Positions 6,977-7,627 of a stretch of DNA of 7,627 bases are shown here, piece by piece. The stretch covers positions 1 through 7,627 of the forward strand of contig JAJRYU010000479.1 in assembly GCA_024275615.1 (NCBI GenBank). The letters are read 5' to 3'. The DNA comes from Planctomycetota bacterium (GTDB lineage Bacteria > Planctomycetota > GCA-002687715 > DRQF01). Positions within the stretch are counted from its first letter, which is position 1. Every line of letters starts with the position of its first letter. Under the pieces are notes generated by a model. The model did no database searches. It was given only the letters and a program-made list of their open reading frames with translations, and had not been told where the DNA came from. Both the position numbers and the translations under genes were made by a program.

Positions 6977-7627
6977 ATGGTGAAAGACAGCGTACAAACA
7001 GGACTGGACGTATTTGAGAAAAACTGGCCGCGGGGATTAAAGGGTTCGCGGGCTGGGCTTCTCGTGAATCCGGCCTCTGTAAACAGGAGACTGAAACACG
7101 CGGTCGACTGCCTGCTTGAGTCGAAAAAAATCCGCCTGAAGGCCCTGTTCGGCCCCCAGCACGGAATCCGCGGGGAAACACAGGACAACATGGTGGAATG
7201 GAAGGGATTCAGGGATGAAAAGACAGGGCTCCCGGTCTACAGCCTCTACAGTCACACCCGCAAACCCGGGCCCTTCATGCTCAGGGATATTGACGTGATG
7301 ATAATCGACATGCAGGATGCCGGCTCCCGCTATTACACCTTTATATGGACAATGGACCTGTGCATGCAGGCATGTCAGGAGGCCGGAAAGTCCGTTGTCG
7401 TGCTTGACAGGCCGAATCCCATCGGCGGCGAAAGCACCGAGGGACCTGTGCTTGATACGGCGTTTGCGTCCTTTGTGGGCAGGCGCCCCCTGCCCGTGCG
7501 GCACGGAATGACCGCCGGGGAAACAGCGTGTTATCTGAAGGAGGAGTTTTACCCCGCGCTTGACCTTTACGTGATCCCGGTGCAGGGCTGGAAGCGGAAG
7601 ATGTGGTTTGATGAGACAGGCCTGCCG
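6977..7627 (+). CDS. namZ: Exo-beta-N-acetylmuramidase, NamZ/DUF1343 family (3' end cut by the window)
   Basis: The reading frame is open from ATG 6977 to the last base, giving 217 residues of a family that usually runs to roughly 400. AGG at 6969-6971, five bases before the ATG, is the ribosome binding site. Recognisable family blocks are the opening strand AGLLVNP (26-32), FGPQHGIRGETQDNM (58-72), a strand and turn DVMIIDMQDAGSRYYTF (106-122), LDRPNPIGG (143-151), EGP (155-157), the HGMTAGE stretch (176-182) and GW...WFDETGLP (204-217). NamZ enzymes remove N-acetylmuramic acid from the non-reducing ends of peptidoglycan chains during cell-wall turnover. No signal peptide is present, unlike several characterised secreted members, so this copy may work in the cytoplasm or be exported another way. 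The glutamine in PQHG, where many members have PEHG, marks a subfamily difference. Arg is mainly AGG, unlike the genes left of the junction. Confidence 0.92.
   Translation, partial: MVKDSVQTGLDVFEKNWPRGLKGSRAGLLVNPASVNRRLKHAVDCLLESKKIRLKALFGPQHGIRGETQDNMVEWKGFRDEKTGLPVYSLYSHTRKPGPFMLRDIDVMIIDMQDAGSRYYTFIWTMDLCMQACQEAGKSVVVLDRPNPIGGESTEGPVLDTAFASFVGRRPLPVRHGMTAGETACYLKEEFYPALDLYVIPVQGWKRKMWFDETGLP

Noticed and set aside
7037..7504. Minus-strand frame of 155 codons
   Set aside because: It is antisense to the NamZ coding sequence, whose conserved motifs fix the plus strand as the coding one.

Overview
The window looks like two genomes joined near position 6661. Positions 1 to about 6660 resemble Planctomycetota or a close relative. 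The evidence is a kinesin-light-chain-type TPR protein, an ECF sigma factor fused through one membrane segment to a long chain of carboxypeptidase-regulatory-like beta domains, a large secreted beta-rich protein without an obvious family, and a small stand-alone ECF sigma factor. Positions from about 6662 to the end carry the first 73 codons of a zinc-type alcohol dehydrogenase (minus strand) and, divergently, the first 217 codons of a NamZ/DUF1343 exo-beta-N-acetylmuramidase. Their Arg codon choice (mostly AGG in the NamZ part) and sigma70-like promoter look different and suggest another bacterial lineage, perhaps a Desulfobacterota- or Nitrospirota-type organism. That assignment is inference.

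Layout: TPR protein 47-865 (+), whose true start probably lies left of the window behind an apparent frameshift; membrane-tethered sigma factor 976-3678 (+); 129-bp gap 3679-3807 with a possible minus-strand gene remnant; secreted protein with a duplicated C-terminal module 3808-5898 (+); convergent ECF sigma factor 5934-6524 (-), preceded by the last 41 codons of a possible operon partner; junction near 6661; truncated dehydrogenase 6662-6880 (-); sigma70-like promoter 6906-6934 (-); NamZ 6977 to the right edge (+). No stretch over 300 bases lacks a gene. I saw no tRNA, rRNA, CRISPR array or insertion sequence.

The most interesting gene is the 900-residue sigma factor. It joins DNA-targeting sigma2/sigma4 regions, a single transmembrane helix and about 650 extracytoplasmic residues in one chain. 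No anti-sigma factor is visible nearby, so the protein may be a self-contained one-component envelope sensor, with the secreted protein downstream as a possible partner or target. This is a hypothesis; sigma-plus-C-terminal-extension proteins are a known theme in Planctomycetota, but the signal and release mechanism of this one cannot be read from the sequence.
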